A DNA stretch of 64,000 bases. It comes from Streptomyces sp. 35G-GA-8 (GTDB lineage Bacteria; Actinomycetota; Actinomycetes; Streptomycetales; Streptomycetaceae). The notes beneath the pieces are model-generated. The model was given only the letters and a program-made list of their open reading frames with translations. It was not told the origin of the DNA and did not search any database. Every line of letters begins with the position of its first letter. Within the stretch, counting starts at the first letter, position 1. Shown one piece after another: positions 1 to 9,909 of the stretch. The DNA lies in the NCBI RefSeq assembly GCF_023534745.1, contig NZ_JAMHJQ010000002.1, forward strand, positions 347,820-411,819. The letters run 5' to 3'. A program made the translations under genes and the position numbers.

Positions 1-1
1 G

Positions 2-493
2 CCGGTGCTCGCCGAAGTGCTCTACCAGCGGCTGAACCCGGCCCTGGTGGTCGCCTGCTTCTCCACAGCCCTGTTCACCGCGGCCACCTTCTACGATCTT
101 CCGGTCGCCCGTGCCGGTACGGAAATGCTGCTGGAACGGCTCACTCCGTACCAGAACAGCAACCGCGTTCCGGTCACGATCGTGGACGCGCTGCTGGCGC
201 CGCTGGAGGAAACGGACCCCAAGCACCAGCCGGACGAGCAACTCGGGGACCTTGTCGCCACCGTGGGCTTCGCGATGCAACCGCAGATCTACCCCGGTCT
301 TCGTCCGCGGGCGGAGCGCTATCTCTCCAAGCATCTGACGTCGCGCACGCTGAAGTACTTCAAGCGCCGACGGCTCACGGCACTGGCGCTACCGGGTGGC
401 GTGCCCGCGCAACTCGCGTTCATTCCGCGCAATGCGACGGTCCGGAGAGTCGTCAGGCGCGCGCGCTCGTTCAAGAAGACAGCCCTGGGCTGA
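2..493 (+). CDS. Unrecognised protein, C-terminal part (runs off left edge)
   Basis: The frame is open to the left edge, so the true start lies outside the window; a GTG at 5 is the first possible start inside it. About 162 residues are visible: a short hydrophobic stretch near the beginning (ALVVACFSTALFTAATF), a mostly helical middle, and a very basic end (KYFKRRR, RRVVRRARSFKK). I recognise no family motif. Codon use is typical of the neighbours, so it looks like a real gene. It ends just before two hairpins shared with the convergent lectin gene. Confidence 0.6.
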   Translation, partial: PVLAEVLYQRLNPALVVACFSTALFTAATFYDLPVARAGTEMLLERLTPYQNSNRVPVTIVDALLAPLEETDPKHQPDEQLGDLVATVGFAMQPQIYPGLRPRAERYLSKHLTSRTLKYFKRRRLTALALPGGVPAQLAFIPRNATVRRVVRRARSFKKTALG

Positions 494-510
494 GTCCGGG
501 CGCCCTTTGT

Positions 511-530
511 CCCGCGCCGTAGGGCGCGGG
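511..530 (+). terminator. Hairpin after the first gene
   Basis: An 8-bp perfect GC stem (CCCGCGCC / GGCGCGGG) with a GTAG loop lies 18 bases after the stop codon of the truncated gene. No T-tract follows, as is usual for Streptomyces terminators. Confidence 0.5.
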
Positions 531-559
531 GCGCCGTGGCGAATTCCTGGCCTCAGAAA

Positions 560-597
560 GGAGCGGAGTTCCGCGTCGCAGCACGGAACTCCGCTCC
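560..597 (-). terminator. Strong hairpin between convergent genes
   Basis: A perfect 14-bp stem (GGAGCGGAGTTCCG and its complement) with a 10-base loop lies between the first gene and the convergent lectin gene. On the minus strand it is followed by TTTCT, so it most likely ends the lectin transcript and may also serve the plus-strand gene. Confidence 0.75.
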
Positions 598-645
598 AGA
601 ACTCAATGCGAGATTTCGGGCCTGGAGTCCCCTACCCGCCGCTGA

Positions 646-1143
646 TTACCAGACCCAGTACTGCTCGGGGCCTCGGTTGCAGTCCCAGATAATGGCCGCG
701 GCTCCATTCGCGTCGCTACCGCCGCCCTCGATGGAGAGGCATTTATTGGACTTCGCGTTCCGCAGTTCACCGTTGGAGTAGAGCGTCCAGCCCTGCTCGG
801 GGGCCCCGTTGCAGGTGTACTGGATAGCGGCTGCACCGTTGGCCGTGGAGCCGCCTGCGGAAACCGAGAGGCACTTACCGCTCTTGTAGTTGAGCAGCCC
901 CTCAGGGGTGAACGCCCACTTCTGCTCGTCGCCACCGTTACACGTGTACTGAATGGCCGCAACGCCGTTCGCGGTGGATCCGCCCGCCGCTATGGAAAGA
1001 CACTTGTTCTTGCCGTTCACAAGCTGAGCATAAACGGCTCTCTCACCGCTCTCCGCCGCGTTCGCGATTCCCGTGCCACTTGCGACAAGCGCTACCGCCG
1101 CCAGGCCGGCCATGAAGGTCCCACGAATTGCACCCACGCGCAC
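646..1143 (-). CDS. Secreted ricin-type beta-trefoil lectin (single domain)
   Basis: The 165-residue protein starts with a Sec signal peptide (basic n-region, hydrophobic residues 9-22, likely cleavage after the Ala-Ala near residue 30). The rest is three homologous ~43-residue repeats, each with a CLS(I/V) strand and ending in a Q-x-W motif (QKW at 74-76, QGW at 117-119, QYW at 161-163). This is the signature of the RICIN/CBM13 carbohydrate-binding fold. No catalytic domain is attached, so it is a free lectin, probably binding galactose- or xylose-type glycans outside the cell. The sugar specificity is inferred only from the family. Confidence 0.88.
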   Translation of the reverse strand: MRVGAIRGTFMAGLAAVALVASGTGIANAAESGERAVYAQLVNGKNKCLSIAAGGSTANGVAAIQYTCNGGDEQKWAFTPEGLLNYKSGKCLSVSAGGSTANGAAAIQYTCNGAPEQGWTLYSNGELRNAKSNKCLSIEGGGSDANGAAAIIWDCNRGPEQYWVW

Positions 1144-1502
1144 GATAAATCAGCTCCCAGTTTTCGAGTTTCCTACGAAAAGGACCTCGAAGATCTTGAC
1201 ACATAGCCGCCGCCAACAGTGAGCATTTTCCGGACGCGGCAATGAGCGAACGGGAGGGAAAGCGCACGTGAACTCACGATTTCCCACGATCAATTCGTGC
1301 AGCCCGAATCCGGAAGATCTCCGCGAATCGGTCGGCTGTCCGCCCCACAACACGGAGCCGGAACGGCGAGTGATGACTGAATCACGCTCCGCGCCCGGAT
1401 AGCGATCGCGTCGCGCTGCTCAAGCTCCAGCGGCTGCTGCGCTCGGCCCCGGCCGGCCGAGCCGGACGCCCTCGGCATCGCCGACATCTTCGATGGCTGA
1501 AC
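1144..1502. other. Intergenic region without a supported gene
   Basis: About 360 bases lie between the lectin start and the GNAT stop. The part next to 1143 should hold the lectin promoter. A GC-rich stretch near 1400-1500 has coding-like composition in short frames, but I could not recognise a product and call nothing here. Confidence 0.5.
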
Positions 1503-2060
1503 TCAGGGTTCGTTCAGCGGGTGCAGCTGGGCGAACTCGTCGGCGAGCATGCCCATCATGACGAGATCGTGGTGCCGGCCGGCGAAGAACACCTGATCAC
1601 GGAGGCGGCCCTCCTCGACGAATCCGAGCCGACGCTGGAGCGCCAGGGACGCCTCGTTGTGTGCGAAGACCCGCGCTCCGCACTTGTGGAAGCGCCGCTC
1701 GGCGAACATGAACCGCAGCAGCAGTACGACGGCCTCCGCCGCATAGCCTTCGCGCCGGTGATCGGCGCCGATCGTGACGCCGTACTCGAACCAGCCCGCG
1801 CGCGGGTCGGCGTGGTACGAGCCGACAGCGCCGACGATCTCCCCCGTTGCGACGGCTTCGATCGCCAGTTGGAAGCAATCGCCGTCGGACGCGGCCGCCG
1901 CCTGCTCCTTCGTCCACGCGCGGAAACTCTCGGCGGACCGGGGCGGGCGCAGCAGATCCCCCAACCGCTCCTCGTCCGTGGCGAAGCGCATGAACGCGGT
2001 CCAGTCGTCGGGCTCGATACCGCGCAGCCGTATCCGCTCGCCCGTCCAGAACGAAGTCAT
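1503..2060 (-). CDS. GNAT-family N-acetyltransferase (RimJ/RimL-like)
   Basis: The 185-residue protein has the layout of RimJ/RimL-type acetyltransferases: the IRLRGIEPDDW opening, the acetyl-CoA loop around HRREGYAAEAV (R/Q-x-x-G-x-G/A type), and the closing N-x-A-S-x-x-x-x-x-R-x-GF-x-EEG motif (HNEASLALQRRLGFVEEG). It should transfer an acetyl group from acetyl-CoA to an amine on a protein or small molecule; the substrate cannot be read from the sequence. It lies 36 bases downstream of the LysE exporter on the same strand and is probably co-transcribed with it. Confidence 0.88.
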   Translation of the reverse strand: MTSFWTGERIRLRGIEPDDWTAFMRFATDEERLGDLLRPPRSAESFRAWTKEQAAAASDGDCFQLAIEAVATGEIVGAVGSYHADPRAGWFEYGVTIGADHRREGYAAEAVVLLLRFMFAERRFHKCGARVFAHNEASLALQRRLGFVEEGRLRDQVFFAGRHHDLVMMGMLADEFAQLHPLNEP

Positions 2061-2096
2061 CCCCTATTCGACCACGCGGTCACCGCGTGGCCGCCC

Positions 2097-2759
2097 TCAG
2101 GCGCTGCTCAGTGACAGCTTCACCGCGAAGCCGAGGAACAGCGCGCCCGCCGCCGATGTCATCCCCGCCGACAGACGCCTGCGGCGGCGGAAGGCGGCGG
2201 CGAGGCGTGTGCCGCCGAAGATCAGGGCCGACAGATAGAGGGCGCTGGCCACGTTGGCGAGCAGTCCCAGCAGCACGAACGACAGCGCGGGGTGCGCGTA
2301 GCCCGGGTCGACGAACTGCACGAAGAAGGAGATGAAGAACAGGATCGCCTTCGGGTTGAACAGGCTGATCACCAGCGCCCTGCGATACGGCCGCTCCGTC
2401 GCCTTCGCCGTCGGCGGGGCGGCGGACGCGGACGCCGCCTCCGTGCGCTCGTGCCGGGTGCGCCACATCGACCAGGCCGCGCGCATCATCCCGATCGCGA
2501 GCCAGGTCAGATAGCCGGCGCCGGCGAACTTGACGACGCCGAAAGCCAGCTCATTGGCCTGGAGCAACGACGCGACACCGGCGGCGGAGAGCACCATCAG
2601 TACGGTGTCGCCGCACCAGACGCCCGCCGCCGCGGAGTAGCCCGCGCGTATCCCGCGCCGGGCCGCGACGGAGAGCACATAGAGCGAGTTCGGTCCCGGC
2701 AGCAGAACGATCAGTACGAGGCCCACCAGATAGGTCGGCAGATCAGTCACACCCAGCAT
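2097..2759 (-). CDS. LysE/RhtB-family amino-acid exporter
   Basis: This 220-residue membrane protein has about six hydrophobic segments and the family hallmark GPNSLYVLSVAARRGIRAG near the N-terminus (G-P-x-x and R-G-x-x-x-G). A second diagnostic stretch, FNPKAILFFISFFVQF, is also present. Members export amino acids or related metabolites such as homoserine, leucine or lysine; the substrate here is unknown. I chose the ATG at 2759 because the protein then begins directly before the first membrane segment; an upstream start would add 12 residues. A GNAT gene follows closely, so modification and export of one compound is possible. Confidence 0.88.
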   Translation of the reverse strand: MLGVTDLPTYLVGLVLIVLLPGPNSLYVLSVAARRGIRAGYSAAAGVWCGDTVLMVLSAAGVASLLQANELAFGVVKFAGAGYLTWLAIGMMRAAWSMWRTRHERTEAASASAAPPTAKATERPYRRALVISLFNPKAILFFISFFVQFVDPGYAHPALSFVLLGLLANVASALYLSALIFGGTRLAAAFRRRRRLSAGMTSAAGALFLGFAVKLSLSSA

Positions 2760-2851
2760 GGCCGGAGTGTCGCACACGCGGACCAACACCCGCATGTGTG
2801 TTCAGGGACAGCGAAGGGTGGGCGGAAAGTCGGCGGGGAGTCGGCGGAGAG

Positions 2852-4450
<1,599 letters not shown>

Positions 4451-4801
4451 CTGCTCCGCTCCCTGCCTCCGCTGACGGACCGTCATGACCGGTCGATCAT
4501 GACGGACTGTAGTGGCGCGCGTACGGCACGGCGCGTACGGCACGTACGGGGCACACGCGGGGCGGACACGGACGCCGACGCGCGGCCATGCGCGGGATCG
4601 TGGGGGCCCGAACGGGCAGCATGGCCGGAAGTACTTTCACTCCGGGGAATCACCCACTGGAATTCGTCTCCCGGCAAGGGAAGATGACTCCCGGGCAGGA
4701 TTCCTCGCCCGCTTGGGCAACCTTGCCCTGCGGGGGACTGTCTGAGGGAACACTGAGGAACGCATGCCATGGATCACGGGAGAAACCGGGGGACGCCGAA
4801 G
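4451..4801. other. Divergent control region, mutase / L,D-transpeptidase, with folded leader candidate
   Basis: About 350 bases separate two divergent genes, so two promoters are expected. Between 4646 and 4727 there are nested and crossing complementary segments on the plus strand: GGAATC (4646-4651) with GATTCC (4699-4704), GGCAAGG (4673-4679) with CCTTGCC (4721-4727), and a GCCC-GCTT-GGGC hairpin (4707-4718). I could not match this to the cobalamin or cyclic-di-AMP riboswitch cores. Confidence 0.4.
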
Positions 4802-5737
4802 ATGCTCAGGACATCCGCCCTACGCAGAGGGCTCGCCACAGCCGCCGTGCTGGCCGCGGGTGTCGGCTGTACGGTGCAGCCGCTCCCCGGGTCGGCCGAT
4901 GCCAAGCAGGGCGGTGTTCCCGTAACGACGAACGGCTCCTCCCCGGAGCCGTCACAGCCGCCGTCGCCGTCGTCGCCGTCGTCGAAGCCGCCGACGAGCC
5001 CCGCCGCCCGCACCACGGCGGCCCCGACGCCCACTCCCGAGCCGCCCAGGACCGCCACGCCTCCCCCACCGCCGGCGCCGACGCCGAGCCGGACCGCGTA
5101 CCGCCCCAGGACGCTGATGGCGAACGGCTCGGAGAGCGACCGGGTAAGGGAACTCCAGGCGAGGCTCCAGCAGACCGGTCACTTCGATCTCAACCCGACC
5201 GGCTACTACGGCTCCATCACGGTCTCGGCCGTCTCCACCTTCCAGAAGGACCGCGGGCTGCCCGCCACCGGCGCGACGGACACCGTCACCTGGCAGCGGC
5301 TGGTCGGGCTGACCAGGAAGCCGACCCGTGACGAACTGCGCCCGCCGACCACCAGGCCGGTCGCCAAGCCCGATCCGCGGTGCATGGAGGGGCGGGTGAT
5401 GTGCATCAGCAAGAGCAGCCGCACCCTCACCTGGATGATCGACGGCAAGGTCAAGTCGGCGATGGACGTGCGCTTCGGCTCGCAGTACACCCCGACCCGT
5501 GAGGGCACGTTCACGGTGGGCTGGAAGTCACGGGACCATGTCTCGACGCTGTACGACACCCCGATGCCGTACGCGATGTTCTTCAGCGGCGGCCAAGCGG
5601 TCCACTACTCCGCCGACTTCGCGGCCAGTGGGTACGAGGGGGCCTCGCACGGCTGCGTCAATGTCAGGGACGAGAAGAAGGTCGCCTCGCTCTTCGGCCA
5701 GGTCCGCACGGGCGACAAAGTGGTCATCTACTGGTAG
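4802..5737 (+). CDS. L,D-transpeptidase (YkuD) with peptidoglycan-binding domain
   Basis: The 311-residue exported protein has a signal segment (residues 8-22) followed by Cys23. The Cys context (G-V-G-C) is a poor lipobox, so lipid anchoring is uncertain. A long Pro/Ser/Thr-rich linker (about 40-100) leads to a PG_binding_1 domain (about 108-168, VRELQARLQQTGHF) and a YkuD catalytic domain (about 195-311) with SHGCVNV, in which Cys285 is the nucleophile. Such enzymes form 3-3 cross-links in peptidoglycan outside the membrane. The ATG at 4802 has GGGGGA eight bases upstream; an in-frame ATG at 4769 with GAGGAA farther away is the alternative. Confidence 0.9.
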   Translation: MLRTSALRRGLATAAVLAAGVGCTVQPLPGSADAKQGGVPVTTNGSSPEPSQPPSPSSPSSKPPTSPAARTTAAPTPTPEPPRTATPPPPPAPTPSRTAYRPRTLMANGSESDRVRELQARLQQTGHFDLNPTGYYGSITVSAVSTFQKDRGLPATGATDTVTWQRLVGLTRKPTRDELRPPTTRPVAKPDPRCMEGRVMCISKSSRTLTWMIDGKVKSAMDVRFGSQYTPTREGTFTVGWKSRDHVSTLYDTPMPYAMFFSGGQAVHYSADFAASGYEGASHGCVNVRDEKKVASLFGQVRTGDKVVIYW

Positions 5738-5749
5738 GTCCTGGCCCTG

Positions 5750-5774
5750 GGTCCTGGGCCTTGGGCCCTGGACC
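5750..5774 (+). terminator. Terminator hairpin after the L,D-transpeptidase gene
   Basis: GGTCCTGGGCC pairs with GGCCCTGGACC across a three-base loop (one T-T mismatch), 12 bases after the stop codon. The remaining bases up to 6036 show no gene. Confidence 0.65.
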
Positions 5775-6036
5775 CCTGGAAGAGGATGGCGCGGGCGGGA
5801 CCGGGGGAACGTGTCCCGCCCGCGCCGAGTGCGCCGAGCCGTAGGTACGGGGGGAACCCCGGCTCTGTGCGCGGCCGATGACCAGTCGGCTCACTCTGTA
5901 CTGCGCCGTGGCCCGAAAAAACGTCACACCCGATCTCCCAGAACCGTAAAGCTCCAGTTCAGGAGGGCGTGGGGAACTATTCGACAGATCCCGTGTGCGC
6001 GCCCGAACGGGCCGCGACGACAGCCGGATCGGGCTC

Positions 6037-7221
6037 TCAGTCCGTGCCGGTCGTGCTCGGCGACGGCGACGGCGACGGACCGGCGGTCACGCCCGGCGTC
6101 GGGACGGGCGTAGGAACCGGGGTGGGGACCGGCGTGGGATCCGGCGTGGGATTCGGGGCCGGCGGCTCGTACGGCGCGGGCGTCCAGTACGGGGGCGGCG
6201 TGGGCGCTTGCTTCGTGGGCACGCCCGGCGACCCCACGAACCCGCCGCCGCCCCCTGCGTCGCCGTCGTCCTCGCCTTCGTCGCCGCCGTCGCCGCCGTA
6301 GTCCTCGCCCTTGTCGTTCTTGATGCTGTGGCGCCGGTCGTCGCCGAGCAGCGAGTCGCAGAATCGCGCGGCCCCTTCAGGACCGTCGGTCGCCGACTCC
6401 AGGGCTTCCTTGCGCTTCGGGTCGAGCACACCGTCGCGGTAGGCGCGGCAGGCGTTGGCCGTCTTGTTGAACCACTCTCCGGACATGGAGCCCGAGGGGG
6501 GACCTGGCCGGTTGTCCTTGTCCTTCCCGTTCGCACCGTGGTCCCCGCCTTCGCCCTCACCGTCGTTCTCGCCGGCGTGGTCACCCTCGCGCGAACCTCC
6601 GTCGCCGGGCGTGGGCGAGGGAGGTGGCGAGGGCTGTCCCGTACCGGTCCCGCTCGGGGAGTCCGCGGGGTCGGCCGGGTCCCGGCTCCCTTCGGGCGAT
6701 CCGGACCCGGAGGCGAGCGGCCTCGGAGAGGCCACCGCCGAGACGGAGTTGACGGGGGTCGGGTTGTGCTCGCCGCCGAAGATCGGCGGCAGTACGCCGG
6801 CGCCCGCCGCGACCGCGATGCCGCCGAGCGCACACCCCGCCACCGCCGCGGCGAGTCCCCTGCGCATGGGGCGGGCGAACCGCGGGGCGCGTACGGCGCG
6901 GGGGTCCAGCGCGATACGTACCGTACCGAGCAGATTCCCGGCGCCCGCGCCCATGGCGCCGCGGTCCCGGACGGCCCCGCGCGCGTCACCGCCCTCGGCC
7001 ACGGCCTTGCGGAAGGCGGCCAAGGCGGCGGCTTCGCCGGGAAGTTCCTCTTCGTGCGCGTATGTTTCGTTCGCGTATGTGACGGCGGTCATGTCCCGCA
7101 GGGCCTCGGAGAGCTGTTCCGACCGGGCCCGGACGTGTTCGTCCGCCGTCTCGACAGGCTCACCGCGCAGCATTCTCTCCGCCGCGTCCCTGTCGAGCCA
7201 CGGGTCACGCTCCTCGGCCAT
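6037..7221 (-). CDS. Single-pass membrane protein coupled to an ECF sigma factor (possible anti-sigma factor)
   Basis: About 394 residues. The cytoplasmic part (1-120) is acidic and helical, with no zinc-finger H-x3-C-x2-C anti-sigma motif. One membrane segment follows (about 123-147, GLAAAVAGCALGGIAVAAGAG), then a long extracellular region rich in Ser, Pro, Gly and Asp that ends in repeated PVPTP units. The ATG overlaps the TGA of the sigma gene (TGATG), so the two are translationally coupled, the usual arrangement of a sigma factor and its membrane regulator. A role as anti-sigma factor is inferred from this position and topology only. A GTG at 7224 is an alternative start. Confidence 0.75.
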   Translation of the reverse strand: MAEERDPWLDRDAAERMLRGEPVETADEHVRARSEQLSEALRDMTAVTYANETYAHEEELPGEAAALAAFRKAVAEGGDARGAVRDRGAMGAGAGNLLGTVRIALDPRAVRAPRFARPMRRGLAAAVAGCALGGIAVAAGAGVLPPIFGGEHNPTPVNSVSAVASPRPLASGSGSPEGSRDPADPADSPSGTGTGQPSPPPSPTPGDGGSREGDHAGENDGEGEGGDHGANGKDKDNRPGPPSGSMSGEWFNKTANACRAYRDGVLDPKRKEALESATDGPEGAARFCDSLLGDDRRHSIKNDKGEDYGGDGGDEGEDDGDAGGGGGFVGSPGVPTKQAPTPPPYWTPAPYEPPAPNPTPDPTPVPTPVPTPVPTPGVTAGPSPSPSPSTTGTD

Positions 7222-7997
7222 CACATGTCCTTCTGCGTCCGCAGGCGCGAATCCGTCACACCCGCGGAGGCCGCGGCTCCGGGCCGCATGGTGCGTTGTG
7301 GGGGTACGCCACCGAATCCGCCGTCCTGACCCGGAGCGCCGAGGGACGCCTCGGGGGATGCGCCGGGGAGCGCGTGGGGCGGCGCGGCGGGGTGCCCGGG
7401 GTCGTCGGTGTGCTCGGGGTGGCCGGGATGCTCGGGCCCCTCGTCGGAGTCGAGCAGTTCGGCGAGGCGTTTGAGGCCGCGGTGCGCGGCCGTCCGTACC
7501 GCGCCGGGCCGTTTGCCCAGCGTCTTGGCCGCGCTCTTCGCGTCGAGTCCGACCACCACCCGCAGGACGACGGCCTCGGCCTGGTCCTGCGGCAACTGCG
7601 CGATCAGCGCCATCGTCCGGCCGGTGGCGAGCGCCTCCATCGCCTCGTCCGCCGTGTCCGAATCGGCCGCTTTCCCGGTCAGCTCGGTCTCATCGGCACC
7701 GATCGCGGGGCGTCTGCCGCGCATCCGTATGTGGTCGAGGGCGCGGTTACGTGCGATACGGGCGGCCCAGCCGCGGAAGCGGTCGGCGTCTCCGGAGAAG
7801 CGGCCGAGGTCGCGGGCAATCTGCAACCAGGCCTCGGAGGCCACGTCCTCGGCGTCCGGCTCGCCGACGAGAGTCCGTAGGTAGCCCAACAACCGCGGGT
7901 GCACGGCGCGGTACACAGTACGGAAGGCGTCCTCGTCCCCGTCCTGTGCCGCGAGCACCGCGGCGGTCAGCTCCGCGTCGTCCCCCAGCACTCCCAC
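7221..7997 (-). CDS. ECF-type RNA polymerase sigma factor
   Basis: 258 residues. Region 2 (about 20-95) includes PDAEDVASEAWLQIARDL and the promoter-melting helix FRGWAARIARNRALDHIR. Region 4 (about 125-185) includes LPQDQAEAVVLRVVVGLDAK and a helix-turn-helix (GKRPGAVRTAAHRGLKRL). A 70-residue disordered tail with EHPGHPEHTDDPGHP repeats follows, longer than in most ECF factors. It would direct RNA polymerase to a small regulon in response to a signal passed through the coupled membrane protein downstream. Confidence 0.9.
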   Translation of the reverse strand: MGVLGDDAELTAAVLAAQDGDEDAFRTVYRAVHPRLLGYLRTLVGEPDAEDVASEAWLQIARDLGRFSGDADRFRGWAARIARNRALDHIRMRGRRPAIGADETELTGKAADSDTADEAMEALATGRTMALIAQLPQDQAEAVVLRVVVGLDAKSAAKTLGKRPGAVRTAAHRGLKRLAELLDSDEGPEHPGHPEHTDDPGHPAAPPHALPGASPEASLGAPGQDGGFGGVPPQRTMRPGAAASAGVTDSRLRTQKDM

Positions 7998-8415
7998 AAC
8001 CTGTCCTGAAATCGCGGCTGGTCACTGGCCGCGCCGCCCCACGCGACTCTGCACGCTACGGCGTTCCAGGGCCCGCGTCCATGTCTTGTACAACCTGCAA
8101 CAACGCGCTGACATTCTGCGGTGTGACAGAAAACGCATCGGTGGCGCTGATATGAGTACGGGGCCGTAACGCGGCTCCGCCGGACGGCGACCGGGGCCTC
8201 TCCTGTGGGGGGTGGCGGCCCCGGTCGTCCTCCCCTTGCCCGGTGCGAAATCCACGCACAGACGGGCGAACGGATCCGGTCACCGACGCGAACAGGTCCG
8301 GCGCGTGACCAACCGGCCAGACGCCTCATGCGATCCTCCCCCAGCCGATGCGCTGAGCCGTCCCGGGCGCCAACCTGCCCTGCTCTCCTCATGCCAGGCC
8401 CGTATGCCGTCTCGG
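7998..8415. other. Intergenic region with sigma promoter and left copy of a direct repeat
   Basis: The segment between the sigma factor start and the ATPase stop holds no gene. It contains TTCTGTCACACCGCAG on the minus strand (8116-8131), a plausible ECF -35 type element upstream of the sigma gene, and the left copy of a 97-bp direct repeat (8208-8304). Confidence 0.55.
8208..8304. repeat. 97-bp direct repeat, left copy
   Basis: This segment is repeated at 10518-10614 in the same orientation with only three differences (8241 C/G, one A/G inside CACAGACGGG, one A/G inside AACAGGTCC). The two copies bracket three minus-strand genes: the ATPase, the 79-aa protein and the zinc protein. Confidence 0.95.
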
Positions 8416-9855
8416 CTATCGAGGCTGCCACGCCCGTACGAGGTCCTCCGGCCCCCAATGCGCGGTGAGCGGCAGATCATCGGTCACCCCACAGCGGGAG
8501 ACCGCGACCAGTGGAGTGTCCAGGGCGGTACCGGGGACGGCAAGCATGTCGCGCACCAAGGCGTCGTACTCATGACGGCCGAAGGGCTGGGTCTCCAGCC
8601 ACTTGACCGACCCGACGAAGGACACCTGCCGGGCCACCGGCTCGCGGTCTGCACCGATGAGGTCGATCTCGGGGTTGTTCTGACGGTTCCACCAACCGCC
8701 GATGGCCTCGGTCTCGGGCCACTCGTCATTGGGCATCAGACGCAGCAAGGACTCGCGGATCAGTGGCTCGACCGCTCGCCCGCGCCATGTGGTCCATGAC
8801 CGCTCGATGCGTTCCAGTGCCACGTCACCGCGGCCTCGCTCGATGAGTGGGATCGCGCGTGCCAGGAACGCCAGCCAGAACCGCAGATACGGGTCGGCGA
8901 TCCGGTAGCGCTTGTTCTTGCTGTCCGGCTTGACCGACAGGGGGAGATCGGCAGCCACGACTCGCTTGGCCTGCAGCATGGCCAGCAACGGGGAGAGCGT
9001 GCCGGACGGCAGAGCGCTGGCGCCGCCGGCCTGGGCCGCGATTGCACTGAACGTGCGCTCACCACTGCCAATCGCTTCCAGTACGGCCCGTGAATGCGAA
9101 GCCTCGGGGAATTCGCCCAGCAGGGACAGCTCGCCGGCCACCAACAGGGGCGAGAGGGAATTGGCGACCGACGCCCGCAAGAAGTCCGTACGCCCCATCC
9201 CCGGCCGCCATGACTGCACGATCTCGGGGAATCCGCCAGTGATCAACTGGGCGTCGACGGCCCCTGCGGCGTCGAGTTCGGTCATGGCCTGCACGTCGGC
9301 GAGGTTCAAGGGGTGGACGGTCATTTTCGCCGCCCGGCCGAAAAACGGGCGTCCGTACGACTGCAGCGCCTCCATCACTGATGTATCGCTGCCGACCAGC
9401 AGCAGAAGCACGGGCTTGGAGGACAAGTGACGGTCCCAGACAGTCTGGAGCGCGCCCTCGAATTCCTGATCCTGCTCGACCAGCCAGGGCACCTCGTCGA
9501 TCACCGCGATGCTGGGTGAGTCATCGGGTACCGCGAGCGCCAGCGCGCGCAGGGCCTGGTTCCAGTCCTGTGCCTGAAGGCCGGCGACCAGCTCCGCCCC
9601 CGGCAGCAGCGACTGCGCGAGCGTCGCGGCAAAGTCGGCGCGCTCCGTCACCGGGTTGCGCCCCCGGGTGGCCTGGAACACCACGTACGGCGTTCCCGAG
9701 CGGTCGCAGAACTCCTGGACCAGTCGCGACTTCCCTACTCGGCGCCGACCCGTCATGATCACAGCCCGCCCCCGAGTGGCCCCAACACCCTCTGCCACGG
9801 TCCGGTACTGCTCAGCCAGCAGCTCAAGATCTCCGGCCCGGCCTTGGAACTCCAC
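8416..9855 (-). CDS. AAA-type ATPase with C-terminal DUF234-like region
   Basis: 479 residues. A P-loop (GRRRVGKSR, about residues 36-44) and Walker B (SIAVIDEVPW, Asp120-Glu121) define an ATPase of the archaeal-ATPase type (ATPase_2). A winged-helix-like middle follows, then a conserved C-terminal region (YRIADPYLRFWLAFL, and PEIDLIGAD) typical of DUF234, which is thought to be nuclease-like. The biological role of this family is unknown. The GTG at 9855 was chosen because AGGGGTG lies just upstream and VEFQGRAGDLELL is the usual opening. The gene lies inside the direct-repeat cassette. Confidence 0.82.
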   Translation of the reverse strand: MEFQGRAGDLELLAEQYRTVAEGVGATRGRAVIMTGRRRVGKSRLVQEFCDRSGTPYVVFQATRGRNPVTERADFAATLAQSLLPGAELVAGLQAQDWNQALRALALAVPDDSPSIAVIDEVPWLVEQDQEFEGALQTVWDRHLSSKPVLLLLVGSDTSVMEALQSYGRPFFGRAAKMTVHPLNLADVQAMTELDAAGAVDAQLITGGFPEIVQSWRPGMGRTDFLRASVANSLSPLLVAGELSLLGEFPEASHSRAVLEAIGSGERTFSAIAAQAGGASALPSGTLSPLLAMLQAKRVVAADLPLSVKPDSKNKRYRIADPYLRFWLAFLARAIPLIERGRGDVALERIERSWTTWRGRAVEPLIRESLLRLMPNDEWPETEAIGGWWNRQNNPEIDLIGADREPVARQVSFVGSVKWLETQPFGRHEYDALVRDMLAVPGTALDTPLVAVSRCGVTDDLPLTAHWGPEDLVRAWQPR

Positions 9856-9877
9856 GACGCACCCCTGAGCGATTAAC

Positions 9878-9909
9878 GCAGATAGATTCTTACGTAGATT
9901 GAATCTTAC
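9878..9909 (-). promoter_or_regulatory. Two tandem 16-bp AT-rich repeats upstream of the ATPase
   Basis: On the minus strand GTAAGATTCAATCTAC is followed directly by GTAAGAATCTATCTGC (13 of 16 identical). The first unit contains the inverted repeat AGATT-C-AATCT. The position, 23 bases before the ATPase start and overlapping the last codons of the 79-aa gene, suggests a promoter or operator. Confidence 0.45.

Noticed and set aside
1150-1487. Small minus-strand frames upstream of the lectin gene
   Set aside because: Short, without ribosome sites or recognisable content; more likely promoter and intergenic sequence.
4646-4727. A cobalamin riboswitch for the B12-dependent mutase
   Set aside because: No B12-box-like core was found on the minus strand; only unexplained complementary segments are seen, read best on the plus strand.
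8208-8304. The 97-bp repeats as phage or integrative-element attachment sites
   Set aside because: No tRNA gene, integrase or excisionase lies near either copy, so att sites cannot be supported; they are reported only as direct repeats.
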